Shown in pieces: positions 1 to 9,621 of a stretch of 64,000 nucleotides of DNA (its first letter is position 1; each line of letters begins with the position of its first letter). Source of the DNA: UBA2589 sp965223235 (GTDB taxonomy: Bacteria; Gemmatimonadota; Gemmatimonadetes; Longimicrobiales; Gaopeijiaceae); contig CBDCVV010000007.1 of the NCBI GenBank assembly GCA_965223235.1, forward strand, positions 310,001 to 374,000, written 5' to 3'. Position numbers and translations under genes: made by a program. A model generated the notes under the pieces. That model saw only the letters and a list, made by a program, of their open reading frames with translations. It was not told where the DNA came from and did no database searches.

Positions 1-2
1 CC

Positions 3-332
3 CTCGACAACTTGGGGATGGAGCAGCTCCCTGCGGACATCGAAGCCATGCAGGCCGCGATTCAGCAGTTCTGGAACGATCGAGTTCGAGAATGCATGCA
101 AGCGGGCGTACTGAAAGAGGGAGACCAAGAAGAGGCATCGCTCACGATGTGGGCGCATGCCCATGGGCTCGTGCAGCTGTACCGGCAAGGATGCGTGCCC
201 GTTTCGGAGGACGTCTTTCGTGAGGTCTTCCGTCGATCGACGGCGCGTCTCATGGCCGGGGTGGCGACAGACGAGTTCGCGGTCGAGCTGGAGAAGGAAA
301 TGCAGGAGGAAGTGTTGGGGACAGGCCCATGA
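3..332 (+). CDS. TetR-family regulator, C-terminal part (5' truncated by window)
   Basis: The frame is open from base 3 to a stop at 330-332, so only the C-terminal ~109 residues are visible and the DNA-binding domain lies outside the window. The helical, acidic segment containing the motifs AHAHGLVQLYRQG and SEDVFREVFRRS resembles the ligand-binding half of TetR regulators. Its stop overlaps the start of a tolC-like gene (ATGA at 329-332). A TetR gene directly before a TolC/adaptor/RND operon is a common arrangement for local repression of an efflux pump. The assignment rests on the helical pattern and context only; another small helical regulator is possible. Confidence 0.55.
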   Translation, partial: LDNLGMEQLPADIEAMQAAIQQFWNDRVRECMQAGVLKEGDQEEASLTMWAHAHGLVQLYRQGCVPVSEDVFREVFRRSTARLMAGVATDEFAVELEKEMQEEVLGTGP

Positions 333-1864
333 CGTGGGGCCATTCACACGGGGATGAATTGGGGATGTTTACATATAGAGGGCGCGCCAAGCGCTTCGGT
401 CGAGCCGTCGCGTTGGCGATCGTCGCTGCCGCGGGCACCGTTGCTCCCATACATGGTCAGGACTCCACACGTGGGGTCGGGCTTGCAACGTTGGTCCGGT
501 CGGCTTTGGACACGAATTTGGAGCTGGTTGCAGCTCGCGAGCAGTTCGAGACCGCGCAGGAACAGGTGTCGGAGGCGTGGGGCAATGTGATGCCCACGGT
601 CGATCTGAACGCCTCGTACCAGAGGAACCTCGCGGTACCGGTCAACTTCTTGCCGGCCGTGATCTTCGATCCCACGGCGGGTCCGGATGATTACATCCCG
701 GTCCAGTTCGGGGCGGACAATCAGTGGAACTCGACGCTGTCCGTGGAGCAACCACTCTTCCGCGGCGGGGTGATCGTGGCGCTCGGGGCCGCGAAGCGAT
801 TCGAGAATCTGCAAGACGAGACGGTCCGCGGGCGTGAGCAAGCGATCGTGACTCAGGTACGGACCGCCTACTACCAAGTGCTCCTCGCACAGGAGCAGGC
901 CCGCCTGACCGAGAACTCGGTGGCGCGTGTGCGTGAGTCGCTCGAAGAGACGCGGGCTTTGAACCGAGCGGGGCTCGCCGACGACTATTCCGTCTTGAGG
1001 CTCGAAGTGGAGCTCGCGAATCTGGAGCCGAATCTCAGGCGTGCGCAGAACGCGGTGCAACAGAGTCGCAGGTCGATGGCGATCTTGGCAGGAGTCGACG
1101 ACCACGAGGCGTTGGTCGTGCAGGGATCTCTAGCTGAAATGGATCTCGCCGACCTCGCGGCGAACACAGTCGCCAACCGGGAGATCTTGACGTTCAACGG
1201 TGCCGAGATCCGGGATCCGACACGCCCGGAGGGCGCGTTGGGTGACGGGATACAGCGCGGTATCGAGATGCGTTCGGACCTCCGCCAGCTGGAGTTGACC
1301 GAAGAGCTGCGTCAAACCGAGATGCGGCTCGAGCAGGCGGCCTATCTGCCGGAGGTCACCCTCTTCGGGAACTACGTCGTGACGGCTCAGGACAACGGGA
1401 GTCCGAGCTTCTTCGGGCGCGGTGATGGGCAGCGCGCGGACTCGAAAGCATTCGGCGTCCGAGTGAGCGTCCCGATCTTCCAGGGCTTCCGTCGTGACGC
1501 TCGGATCGATCAGCGACGCGCGGCTCTCAGGCAGGCACGAGCCAATTCGCAACAAGGGATACAAGCCGCCGAAAGCCAGATCAGGACCATCCTGGAGAGC
1601 GTGGAAGAGTCGTACCTCCGGGCTCGGGGTCAGGAAATGGCGGTGCGGCAGGCACGACGGGGCTTCGAGATTGCCAGCGCGCAGTACGCGGAAGGGATCT
1701 CGAGTCAGCTGGAGCTCACCGACTCTGAGGTGGCGCTCCGTCAAAGTGAATTCAACTACGCCCAGGCGGTCTACGACTACCTGGTTGCACGGGCGCAGTA
1801 CGACGAGGCGACCGGTACGGTCCCCATGGTCGATGTGCGGCTCGAAGAAAGGGGAGAGGAGTGA
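329..1864 (+). CDS. TolC-family outer-membrane efflux protein
   Basis: Outer-membrane channel component of a tripartite efflux pump. The 511-residue frame has an N-terminal hydrophobic export signal ending near APIHGQ (about residues 25-45), then two long helical/coiled-coil halves rich in Glu, Gln, Ala and Arg, as in OEP/TolC proteins. The stretch GVRVSVPIFQGFRRDARI is typical of the second repeat. The ATG at 329 overlaps the TetR stop; an ATG at 365 (MFTYRGR) gives a more compact signal peptide and may be the true start. It is followed by the adaptor and RND permease genes on the same strand, so the three form one operon. Confidence 0.9.
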   Translation: MTWGHSHGDELGMFTYRGRAKRFGRAVALAIVAAAGTVAPIHGQDSTRGVGLATLVRSALDTNLELVAAREQFETAQEQVSEAWGNVMPTVDLNASYQRNLAVPVNFLPAVIFDPTAGPDDYIPVQFGADNQWNSTLSVEQPLFRGGVIVALGAAKRFENLQDETVRGREQAIVTQVRTAYYQVLLAQEQARLTENSVARVRESLEETRALNRAGLADDYSVLRLEVELANLEPNLRRAQNAVQQSRRSMAILAGVDDHEALVVQGSLAEMDLADLAANTVANREILTFNGAEIRDPTRPEGALGDGIQRGIEMRSDLRQLELTEELRQTEMRLEQAAYLPEVTLFGNYVVTAQDNGSPSFFGRGDGQRADSKAFGVRVSVPIFQGFRRDARIDQRRAALRQARANSQQGIQAAESQIRTILESVEESYLRARGQEMAVRQARRGFEIASAQYAEGISSQLELTDSEVALRQSEFNYAQAVYDYLVARAQYDEATGTVPMVDVRLEERGEE

Positions 1865-1899
1865 TGAGGACGATACGCCATCAAGTGGAGGTCGAGGCG

Positions 1900-2970
1900 A
1901 TGAAGGGGGCGATGCGGGTCCTTGCAGTGGCGGGGATGGCGCTGGCGGTCGGGGCTTGCGGATCGGCGCAGGCGGATGGAACCGAGGACGCTGAGGGTAC
2001 GGAGGAGTTCGTTCGGGTCATCAACGTCGAGGTCGCGCCGATCTCCACCGAGACGTTCGTCGAAGAGATTCGACTGACATCGGTCGCCATGGCGAGCCAA
2101 GACGTGACGCTCGAGGCCGAGGAGTCCGGCGCTATCCGGGAGATCTATGTCGACCGGGGGAGCTTCGTGAGAGCCGGCGCCCCGATCGCGAAGATCGACG
2201 ACCGGATCTTGTCTTCCCAGGTCGACCAAGCTCGGGCAGCAGCGGAGCTGGCGCAGCAAACGTGGGAGCGCCGGAAGCGGTTGTGGGAAGAGGATCAGGT
2301 GGGGTCGGAGATCGCGTACCTAGAGGCGCGCTACATGGCGGAGCAGGCCGCGGCAACGTTGGATGGCCTGGAGGAGCGACTCGCCCGGACCGTGATTCGC
2401 GCTCCGTTCTCGGGGATCTTCGATGAACGGCACGTCGACGTGGGTACGATGGTCGCACCCGGGCGGACAATCGGACGCCTGATCGACACCAACCCGATCA
2501 AGGTCTTCGCGGGCGTCCCTGAGCGGTACGCCCCCGACGTCAGCGTTGGAGCGTCGGCTGCTCTGCGGTTCGAAGCGCTGGGAGACGAAACGTACGCCTC
2601 GACCATCCGGTACGTAGGTACTGCGATCAATTCGCGGAGCCGCACCTTCCCGATCGAAGTGCAGTTGCCGAACCCTGGGAACCAGATCAAGCCGGAGATG
2701 GTGGCGAACATGTCCATCAGCCGCCGTGAGGTGGCGGAAGCCATGGTGGTGCCTCAAGACGCTCTCGTCCGAGTCGAGGACGGGTATGTGGTCTTTCTGG
2801 CGGTGGAGGAGGGGGGACGGGCGGTTGCGGAGGAGCGACCGGTTCAGGTCGGGCCGACGCGCCGCAACCTCGTTGTGATCGAAGAAGGTATTTCGGTGGG
2901 TGACCAGCTGATCGTGGTCGGACACAAGTCGGTGTCGGGCGGGGATCGGATCAACATCGTGAGCGATTAG
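1900..2970 (+). CDS. RND efflux periplasmic adaptor (membrane fusion lipoprotein)
   Basis: Periplasmic adaptor linking the RND pump to TolC. The ATG at 1900 is preferred because GGAGG lies just upstream and the protein then starts with a lipoprotein signal, with lipobox VGAC around residues 17-20. The frame is also open from a GTG at 1861 overlapping the tolC stop. After the lipobox come the biotinyl-lipoyl-like segment (SGAIREIYVDRGSFVRAGA), a helical hairpin (AAAELAQQTWERRKRL), the second lipoyl half (VIRAPFSGIFDERHVDVG), and beta-barrel and membrane-proximal domains. At 356 residues it is normal for the AcrA/MexA-like family. It is nine bases from the RND gene. Confidence 0.92.
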   Translation: MKGAMRVLAVAGMALAVGACGSAQADGTEDAEGTEEFVRVINVEVAPISTETFVEEIRLTSVAMASQDVTLEAEESGAIREIYVDRGSFVRAGAPIAKIDDRILSSQVDQARAAAELAQQTWERRKRLWEEDQVGSEIAYLEARYMAEQAAATLDGLEERLARTVIRAPFSGIFDERHVDVGTMVAPGRTIGRLIDTNPIKVFAGVPERYAPDVSVGASAALRFEALGDETYASTIRYVGTAINSRSRTFPIEVQLPNPGNQIKPEMVANMSISRREVAEAMVVPQDALVRVEDGYVVFLAVEEGGRAVAEERPVQVGPTRRNLVVIEEGISVGDQLIVVGHKSVSGGDRINIVSD

Positions 2971-2979
2971 GGGGAACCG

Positions 2980-5900
2980 ATGAGCCGCAACGAAGAGAAC
3001 GGCCGGCCGGGCGCTGTGGGGGGTGGCTCCCCGATCGAGCGCGCGCCGGAAGAGGAGTTCGAGGAGTTCAAGGCCACCAGCTTCGCGATCGAACATCGGA
3101 CGTCGGTGCTGGTTCTGCTTCTCATCATCGGGCTGATGGGCATTCTCGCGTACCAGACGACCCCCAAGGAGTCGTTTCCGGAGCTGCCGATCCCGATCAT
3201 CGCGGTGAACACGATCTATCCGGGGGTGTCACCCGCGGATATGGAGAGCCAGATCACTCGAGTGATCGAAGAGGACCTCTCGACCATCAGCGACATCAAG
3301 GAACTCACCTCGACTTCGATCGAGGGCTACTCGAGTGTGGTCGCGGAATTCGATCCTTCGGTGAACCTCGACGAGGCGTTGCAGAAGGTTCGTGAAAAGG
3401 TCGACCTCGCGAAGCCGGACCTGCCGCAAGACGCGGAAGAACCGTCCATCATCGAGTTCAACTTCTCTGAGATCCCACTCCTCCAGGTGAACCTCTCGGG
3501 CGAGTACGGGCTTGTGCGCCTGAAGGAGATCGCCGAGGAGCTGCAGGACGAGATCGAGGCGATTCCGGCCGTGCTCCGGGCCGATCTACGAGGAGGACTC
3601 GAGCGTGAGGTGAAAGTCGACGTCAACCTCTCGCGGATGAACTACTACGGGATCGCCTTGCAGGACGTGATCGACGCGATCCGCACAGAGAACGTCAACA
3701 TCCCGGGCGGCGCGATCGATGTGGGAGACACCAAGTACCTCGTTCGCGTAGACGGCGAGTTCGAGGATCCGCGACTCATCGAAGATCTGGTTGTCTCGAT
3801 GCAGGACGGGCGGCCGATCTACGTCCGGGACATTGCCGACGTGGACTTCGGCTTCGCCGAGCGGGAAAACTTCGCCCGTATGGACGGCCGTGCAGTGGTC
3901 ACGCTCGACGTGGTGAAGCGGTCCGGTGAGAACATCATCGAGACGTCGGCCGAGATTAAGGCCGTGGTCGACGAAATGACCCCGACGCTCCCGCCGACGA
4001 CCACGATCGAGCTCACTGCCGATCAGTCCGAGCAGATCGAGGAGATGGTCTCGAGCCTCGAGAACAACATCATCTCGGGGCTGATTCTCATCGTTGGGAT
4101 TCTCTTCTTCTTCCTCGGGGCGAGCACGTCGATGTTCGTGGCGATCTCGATCCCGAGCTCGATGTTCCTTTCCTTCATGGTGTTGAAGGGGTTGGGACAG
4201 TCGATGAACATGGTCGTGCTCTTCAGCCTGATCCTGGCCCTCGGGATGCTTGTCGACAACGCGATCGTCGTCGTCGAGAACATCTACCGCTATCTGGAAG
4301 AGGGTTGGGAACGTAGATCCGCGGCAACGAAGGCGACCGGTGAAGTCGCTCTTCCCATCATCGCCGCGACGGCCACGACGTTGGCGGCTTTCACTCCGCT
4401 CCTCTTTTGGCCGGGAGAAGTGGGCGAGTTCATGGGGTACCTCCCACGCACCCTGATCGTGACGCTTACGTCATCGCTCTTCGTGGCACTCGTCATCATT
4501 CCGACGCTTTGCGCCATGTACATGCGGCTCGACGGGACGCCCACGGCTCCGTTGACTCCGGCTGCTCGTTGGACGTTGATCGGGGTAGGTGCGCTCGTTT
4601 TCCTTGGCATCGCCGGGGCCAATCTGCTTACTGCGGGGCTTCTTGCATTGACTGCGGTCGCGATCTGGGCGCTACATCGTTTCGTGCTGCACGGTATGGC
4701 ACAGCGATTCCAAGATCAGATCCTGCCTCGCATGATGGATCGCTACGAGGCGTCGCTTCGCTGGTCACTCAATCATCGAGCGATTCTTATCGCGGGTACG
4801 GTCGTGGCCTTCGTGGGTACGGCCTTCGCATACGGCCGCTTTGGTCCGGGTATCGAGTACTTCCCGGAAGACATGCCTCCTCCGATGCTCTTGGTGGATG
4901 TCGAGACACCGGTCGGAACACGCGCCGCAGTGACGGACTCCATCGTACGGCGTCTCGAAGGTGAGCTGGCTGGCGTCGGCGGCCGGGGTGACTGGGAGTC
5001 CGTGGTCTCGGTGACGGGTGGCGGTGGCGGAGGGGGGAACCCGATGGGTGGTGGACCGTCCGGACCCGAAGGTGGCCGGCTCTCGATTGCGCTCGTGGAT
5101 TTCCAGGACCGTGAGCAGGACGCTTTCGAGACGCTCGCGGAGATGCAGGCTTCGATCGGCACCGAGATTGCGGGGGCGGTCGTTACGATTGGACAAGTCG
5201 AGGACGGGCCGCCCCAGGGTGCTCCGGTGAGCATCGAGCTGGCGGGTGAAGATGCGGAGGTCCTGAAGGGACTTTCGGACGACATACTCGACATCCTCGA
5301 AGATTCACCGGTCTTCGCGAAGTTGACCGGGCTCGAGTCCGATATGGACGCCGCTCGGCCCGAGCTGGCGGTTGTGGTGGACCGAGAGAAGGCCGCGCTC
5401 TACGACTTGAGCACACAACAGGTCGGGATGGCGGTCCGCGGTGCGATCAACGGGATCGAGGCGGCGAAGTACCGGACCGGAAACGACGAGTACGACATCA
5501 TCGTGCGCCTCGCAGCCGAATTCCGGGATGAGTTGGAGGGGCTACGGGAGCTAACGGTGATGGCCGAAGGGGGCGTCCAGGTGCCGCTCGTCGAGGTTGC
5601 GACGTGGGGCGTCGAGGATGGTGCTGGTACGATCCGTCGGAAAGATCAGGAGCGGATGGCCACGATCACCTCCGACGTTGCAGCCGGATACACGAACAAC
5701 GCGGTGCTGGCGGAGGTTCAGGGGGTGCTCGCGGACTTCGGTGATCAGCTCCCACCCGGCTACACGATGCGGTACTCCGGTCAGTCCCAGGAGCAGGACG
5801 AGGCGACCGAGTTTCTCAGCGGCGCGTTCCTCACGGCGCTGCTCCTGATCGGGTTCATCTTGATTAGCCAATTCAACTCGGTGATCAAGCCGGTCATCAT

Positions 5901-6534
5901 TCTGACGTCGGTCATTATGTCGACTATGGGCGTCCTGCTCGGACTCATGCTGTTCCGGATGCCGTTCGGGATCATCAACACCGGTGTGGGAATCATTTCC
6001 CTCGCCGGGATCGTGGTGAACAACGCCATCATTCTCATCGACTACATCGACGTACTCAGGGACCGAGATGGGCTGAACCGGAGAGAGGCGTTGGTCCTTG
6101 GTGGCAAGACCCGGTTTAGGCCGGTCGTGCTTACGGCCCTGACTACGGCCCTCGGTATGGTGCCGCTCGCGATTGGGCTCAACTTCGACTTCTTCGGCCT
6201 CTATAGCTCGCTCAATCCGGAGATCTTCTGGGGTGGGCAGCAGGCCGCGTGGTGGGGCCCGATGGCGGTTGCGATCATCGCCGGCATCTTGTTCGCCACC
6301 TTCCTGACACTCGTCTTGGTGCCCGTGATGTACTCGCTGGTCGACGACTTCACAGCGTTCTTCCGGAAGCACTATGTCGCCTCGGAGGGTACGGAGACCG
6401 CCGCTGAGGAGGGCGCGCGAAGCCGACAAGCGCCACGCCACGCTCATCCTATGCCGGAGCCGGAACCCGCCGGCGCGGCGCGGACGCGGCTCACGGGTTC
6501 GGGAGGGTTGGAGCCCCAACCAGGGGCCGGTTAA
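2980..6534 (+). CDS. RND-family efflux permease (AcrB/HAE1-like)
   Basis: Inner-membrane proton-driven exporter of 1184 residues. TM1 is at about 42-59, followed by the porter domain (YPGVSPADMESQITRVIEED), TM2-6 (around 355-510), a second porter domain and TM7-12 (around 940-1130). The proton-relay region reads LVDNAIVVVEN in TM4 and GIVVNNAIILID in TM10, so the second AcrB Asp is Asn and the AcrB TM10 Lys is absent, as in many RND subgroups. It is longer than usual (~1040) because of an extra hydrophobic hairpin after TM6 (about 525-565), a poly-Gly loop (about 679-700) and a Pro/Glu-rich C-terminal tail. The substrate cannot be told from sequence. Confidence 0.95.
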   Translation: MSRNEENGRPGAVGGGSPIERAPEEEFEEFKATSFAIEHRTSVLVLLLIIGLMGILAYQTTPKESFPELPIPIIAVNTIYPGVSPADMESQITRVIEEDLSTISDIKELTSTSIEGYSSVVAEFDPSVNLDEALQKVREKVDLAKPDLPQDAEEPSIIEFNFSEIPLLQVNLSGEYGLVRLKEIAEELQDEIEAIPAVLRADLRGGLEREVKVDVNLSRMNYYGIALQDVIDAIRTENVNIPGGAIDVGDTKYLVRVDGEFEDPRLIEDLVVSMQDGRPIYVRDIADVDFGFAERENFARMDGRAVVTLDVVKRSGENIIETSAEIKAVVDEMTPTLPPTTTIELTADQSEQIEEMVSSLENNIISGLILIVGILFFFLGASTSMFVAISIPSSMFLSFMVLKGLGQSMNMVVLFSLILALGMLVDNAIVVVENIYRYLEEGWERRSAATKATGEVALPIIAATATTLAAFTPLLFWPGEVGEFMGYLPRTLIVTLTSSLFVALVIIPTLCAMYMRLDGTPTAPLTPAARWTLIGVGALVFLGIAGANLLTAGLLALTAVAIWALHRFVLHGMAQRFQDQILPRMMDRYEASLRWSLNHRAILIAGTVVAFVGTAFAYGRFGPGIEYFPEDMPPPMLLVDVETPVGTRAAVTDSIVRRLEGELAGVGGRGDWESVVSVTGGGGGGGNPMGGGPSGPEGGRLSIALVDFQDREQDAFETLAEMQASIGTEIAGAVVTIGQVEDGPPQGAPVSIELAGEDAEVLKGLSDDILDILEDSPVFAKLTGLESDMDAARPELAVVVDREKAALYDLSTQQVGMAVRGAINGIEAAKYRTGNDEYDIIVRLAAEFRDELEGLRELTVMAEGGVQVPLVEVATWGVEDGAGTIRRKDQERMATITSDVAAGYTNNAVLAEVQGVLADFGDQLPPGYTMRYSGQSQEQDEATEFLSGAFLTALLLIGFILISQFNSVIKPVIILTSVIMSTMGVLLGLMLFRMPFGIINTGVGIISLAGIVVNNAIILIDYIDVLRDRDGLNRREALVLGGKTRFRPVVLTALTTALGMVPLAIGLNFDFFGLYSSLNPEIFWGGQQAAWWGPMAVAIIAGILFATFLTLVLVPVMYSLVDDFTAFFRKHYVASEGTETAAEEGARSRQAPRHAHPMPEPEPAGAARTRLTGSGGLEPQPGAG

Positions 6535-6564
6535 ACGTTCCGGAGGTTTGGAGCGTCTATCTTT

Positions 6565-6592
6565 GGGGTCGCGGGCATTCGCCCGCGGCCCC
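6565..6592 (+). terminator. Hairpin after the RND operon
   Basis: A 12-bp stem with one G-T wobble (GGGGTCGCGGGC with GCCCGCGGCCCC) and a 4-base loop ATTC begins about 30 bases after the RND stop. There is no clear T-run, so it may stop transcription only weakly, or may protect the 3' end of the message. Confidence 0.5.
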
Positions 6593-6629
6593 TAACGCTT
6601 CCCCCCATCCCGTCACTTGGGAGCACTGC

Positions 6630-7892
6630 GTGATCCGCCGAATCAGCTTCGCTTGTGTCTTCGTCTTGGCTTTAGGTGTTGGGGCGCACGTCGCTCAGGC
6701 ACAGCAAGCCGCGGACGATCTGATTCGGGTCTTCCTCGAGTGCTCCGGATCCGCATGCGATCAGCGGGAGTTCCGGACCGTAATCGACTGGGTGAATTGG
6801 ATGCGGGACCGTCGCGATGCAGACGTCCACGTGATTGTGACGCGCGAACGAACGGGGAGTGGCGGCAGCCGCTACGAGGTCGACTTCATCGGAGTGGGGG
6901 CACTCGAGGGAAGCGACGATCAGCTGACCTTCAGCACCTTGGGCACAGACGTGCGGGACGAGGAGGTCGAGGGGCTGACGCGTATCTTGGCCACAGGGCT
7001 CGCGCGCTACTCGATCTTACGGGGCAATGACGCCCCTTTCGACATCGTGAGCGCCCAGGCAGACGATGTTCAGGATCGCATCGTGACTTCTCAAGAAGTC
7101 GATGATCCTTGGGACTTTTGGGTGTTCGAGGTGGACTTCAACACCAACTTGAGCGGAGAGACCTCGCGGAAGAATCGCCGCTTCAACGGCGGCTTCGAGG
7201 CGCGCCGAGTCAGTGAAACGTGGAAGATCGAGTTCGACGCTCGCGGGTCGTGGAGGCGCAACGAGATCCAGCTGACCGACACGACGATCGTCGACTCTCG
7301 TCGCGACTGGGATACCGAGTTCTTCGCGGTCTACGCCTTGTCCGATCATTGGTCGATCGGAGGGTCGACGGAGGCGTCCGCCGCGACTCGTACCAATCAA
7401 GACCTCAGCGTGGGTGCTCGAGGGGCAGTCGAGTACAGCGTGTGGCCGTACGAAGAAGCGACGCGTCGTTCCTTGCGCGTGCAGTATTCGCTCGGCGCCC
7501 GCTACTTCGACTACGAAGAGATCACCCTCTTCGATCAGACGTCCGAAACCCGCCCGCTCCATGAGGTCGATGTCTTCATCAACCAGCGGCAACCGTGGGG
7601 CTCGGTGTTCGCGAACGTATCCGCGTCACAGTACCTCCACGACTTGGATCGGTACCGGTTGAGTACGGGCGGCTTCCTCTCGTTTCGCATCGTGCGCGGG
7701 CTCAATCTGCGGGTGAACGGCAGGGTGTCTTGGATTCGCGATCAGCTCTTCCTCCCGGCTGGAGGTGCGACCGATGAAGAGATCCTCCTGCAGCGGCGGC
7801 GGCTGCTATCGAACTTCGACTGGGACTTCGGTGCCGGTTTCTCCTTCCAGTTCGGGTCGATTTTCAACAACGTGGTGAACAACCGCTTCTAA
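6630..7892 (+). CDS. Outer-membrane beta-barrel protein, unknown function
   Basis: 420 residues with GTG start at 6630 (GGGAG just upstream). An N-terminal signal peptide ends at AQAQQA (about residues 22-27). A globular N-terminal part (about 28-140) containing ECSGSACDQREF is followed by alternating amphipathic strands to the C-terminus, which ends in a terminal Phe (NNVVNNRF), the classic outer-membrane barrel end signal. I do not recognise a named family; it looks like a small barrel with an N-terminal periplasmic domain that may bind or sense something. It is a separate unit following the RND operon hairpin. Confidence 0.7.
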   Translation: MIRRISFACVFVLALGVGAHVAQAQQAADDLIRVFLECSGSACDQREFRTVIDWVNWMRDRRDADVHVIVTRERTGSGGSRYEVDFIGVGALEGSDDQLTFSTLGTDVRDEEVEGLTRILATGLARYSILRGNDAPFDIVSAQADDVQDRIVTSQEVDDPWDFWVFEVDFNTNLSGETSRKNRRFNGGFEARRVSETWKIEFDARGSWRRNEIQLTDTTIVDSRRDWDTEFFAVYALSDHWSIGGSTEASAATRTNQDLSVGARGAVEYSVWPYEEATRRSLRVQYSLGARYFDYEEITLFDQTSETRPLHEVDVFINQRQPWGSVFANVSASQYLHDLDRYRLSTGGFLSFRIVRGLNLRVNGRVSWIRDQLFLPAGGATDEEILLQRRRLLSNFDWDFGAGFSFQFGSIFNNVVNNRF

Positions 7893-7910
7893 CGATATCA
7901 TCGCTGTCAG

Positions 7911-8855
7911 ATGATGAATCGATCGCCATGTAGATCGCGGATGGGCGCCATTCTCGGTGTATGCGTCTCATTCGCGGTGTCGATGTCCGAGGCGGGAGCC
8001 CAGGAAGGCCAGGGGGTGCTCACCCGCGGTGATGCGCAGATCTCGTACACGATCGTCGGACAGGGTGCACCCCTCTTCGTGGTGCACGGGGGGCCGGGCC
8101 TCGACCACCAATACCTACGTCCGAGCCTCGACGTATTGGCGTCGAATTCGAAGCTCATCTACTTCGATCAGCGAGGCACGGGTGGCTCCCCAGCCCGAAT
8201 GACCCGTAGCTCGGTGACTTTATCGACCTCGGTGGAAGACATCGAAGCGCTGCGTGAGGCACTCGGGTTCGAGCGGATTGCCCTCCTCGGACATTCGTTC
8301 GGGTCGGTGCTTACCCTCGAGTACGCGCGGCGCCACCCGGCGCGCACCGAGGCTATCGTGCTGGTCGCTCCGGTGGAGCCGGGCAACCGCTATGCGTCCG
8401 AAACCGCGGACCGGGTCGGGCGACGCACGAAGGCTGCCGACCGCGAGCGACTTTCCGAACTGAGAGCGTCTCCGGGGCTCCAGGAGCGTGACGCGGAGAC
8501 GCTCGCCGAGATGTACCGGATCTCGTTCCGCCCCGTTATGCGCGACCCCGACAGGGTGGCAGAGATCCGACTTCCGGGAGCGCCCCGCACGGCCGCAGTG
8601 GGCCAGGATGTGGCGGTCCTGCTCGGAGGCAGCCTCGGGTCGGCCGTCCGGTGGGAGCAGCTCACCGAGATCGCTCCGCCCGTGCTCGTGGTGTACGGGA
8701 GCTATGATGGGCCTCCAGCGCGGATGTCGCAGGCGATTGCCGAAGCGGTTCAGAGGGGGCGGGCGATCGAGCTCAATGCAGGCCATTTCCCCTTTCTCGA
8801 AGACCCCGGAGCTTTCGACCGGGCGGTCTCATCCTTCCTTCGGGAGCTCCGGTGA
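7911..8855 (+). CDS. Secreted alpha/beta hydrolase, proline-iminopeptidase-like (S33)
   Basis: 314 residues with a signal peptide (cleavage near EAGAQ, about residue 30). It carries the S33 signatures in order: the oxyanion loop HGGPG, DQRGTGGS, the nucleophile elbow GHSFGS (about 127-132), a helical cap, an Asp in VYGSYDGPP and a catalytic His in NAGHFPF. These fit an aminopeptidase or esterase of the proline iminopeptidase branch acting outside the cytoplasm. The stop overlaps the next small gene by GTGA, so they are probably co-translated. Substrate is unknown. Confidence 0.85.
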   Translation: MMNRSPCRSRMGAILGVCVSFAVSMSEAGAQEGQGVLTRGDAQISYTIVGQGAPLFVVHGGPGLDHQYLRPSLDVLASNSKLIYFDQRGTGGSPARMTRSSVTLSTSVEDIEALREALGFERIALLGHSFGSVLTLEYARRHPARTEAIVLVAPVEPGNRYASETADRVGRRTKAADRERLSELRASPGLQERDAETLAEMYRISFRPVMRDPDRVAEIRLPGAPRTAAVGQDVAVLLGGSLGSAVRWEQLTEIAPPVLVVYGSYDGPPARMSQAIAEAVQRGRAIELNAGHFPFLEDPGAFDRAVSSFLRELR

Positions 8856-9109
8856 GCCGCGATTCCTCACCACTCAAGCTCCCGGGCGATGCCATCCGAC
8901 GCGCGGGGATCACGATCGTGGTGTACCCCGTTGTCGCCTGGGTCGTGTTCCAGATTGCGAAGTGGTTTCGGCGCGTGCTCGCGCTTCCGTCGCTCTTCGA
9001 GTCGCTCCTCCTCTACGGGTTACTAGGCGGATTCCTCCTCGCCCTCGCACTCGCCTGGCACTATCCCAAGCTCGGTCACGGGGGGGAGCAAGGCTCCGTC
9101 GAGCCATGA
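8852..9109 (+). CDS. Small two-helix membrane protein, unknown
   Basis: 85 residues from a GTG that overlaps the preceding stop (GTGA at 8852-8855). It ends in an ATGA overlap with the next gene. Two hydrophobic helices are visible (about 18-37 and 46-68) separated by a basic turn KWFRRV. There is no recognisable domain. The tight overlaps on both sides support it being a real gene in a three-gene unit with the hydrolase and the GNAT. Confidence 0.6.
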   Translation: MSRDSSPLKLPGDAIRRAGITIVVYPVVAWVVFQIAKWFRRVLALPSLFESLLLYGLLGGFLLALALAWHYPKLGHGGEQGSVEP

Positions 9110-9621
9110 ATTCCGTCGATGTCACCATTCGCGAGCTGACCGCGACGGATTGGTCGGCCGTGGCGGAGATCTATCGCCAAGGCATCGAAACGGGCGACGC
9201 CACCTTCGAGACCGAAGTGCCGAGCTGGACCGCGTGGATCGCGGCCCGACACGAGGCGGGAAGATTGGTCGCAGAGCGGAGGGGACGGGTCGTGGGCTTC
9301 GCCGCGCTCAGCCCCACCTCCGCACGACCGGTGTACGAAGGAGTGTGCGAAGTGATGGTTTACGTGGGCGAGACGGCGCGTGGCCGAGGCATCGGTTCTG
9401 CGCTACTCGCCGCGTTGGTCACCGCGAGCGAGGCTGCCGGCGTGTGGACGCTTCAGGCGAGCGTGTTCCCCGAGAACCAAGCATCCGTCGCCCTTCACGA
9501 GCGGGCCGGATTCACGGTCGTGGGGCGCCGGCGTCGTATTGGTCGGACGGATGACGGCCGGTGGCGGGACACGGTCGTCTTGGAGCGCCGCAGTTCGATC
9601 GTAGGAACGGATGACGTCTAG
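9106..9621 (+). CDS. GNAT N-acetyltransferase (phosphinothricin-acetyltransferase-like)
   Basis: 171 residues from the ATG at 9106, which overlaps the previous stop (ATGA). The frame stays open far upstream, but the true start is set by the conserved N-terminus VTIRELTATDWSAVAEIYRQGI. The acetyl-CoA motif is RGRGIGSALLAALV, preceded by the strand EVMVYV and followed by SVFPENQASVALHERAGF, typical of the PAT/bar/YwnH subgroup that acetylates small amines such as amino-acid analogues. It converges on a nitronate monooxygenase gene with both stops inside the tetranucleotide CTAG (9618-9621). Confidence 0.9.
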   Translation: MNSVDVTIRELTATDWSAVAEIYRQGIETGDATFETEVPSWTAWIAARHEAGRLVAERRGRVVGFAALSPTSARPVYEGVCEVMVYVGETARGRGIGSALLAALVTASEAAGVWTLQASVFPENQASVALHERAGFTVVGRRRRIGRTDDGRWRDTVVLERRSSIVGTDDV

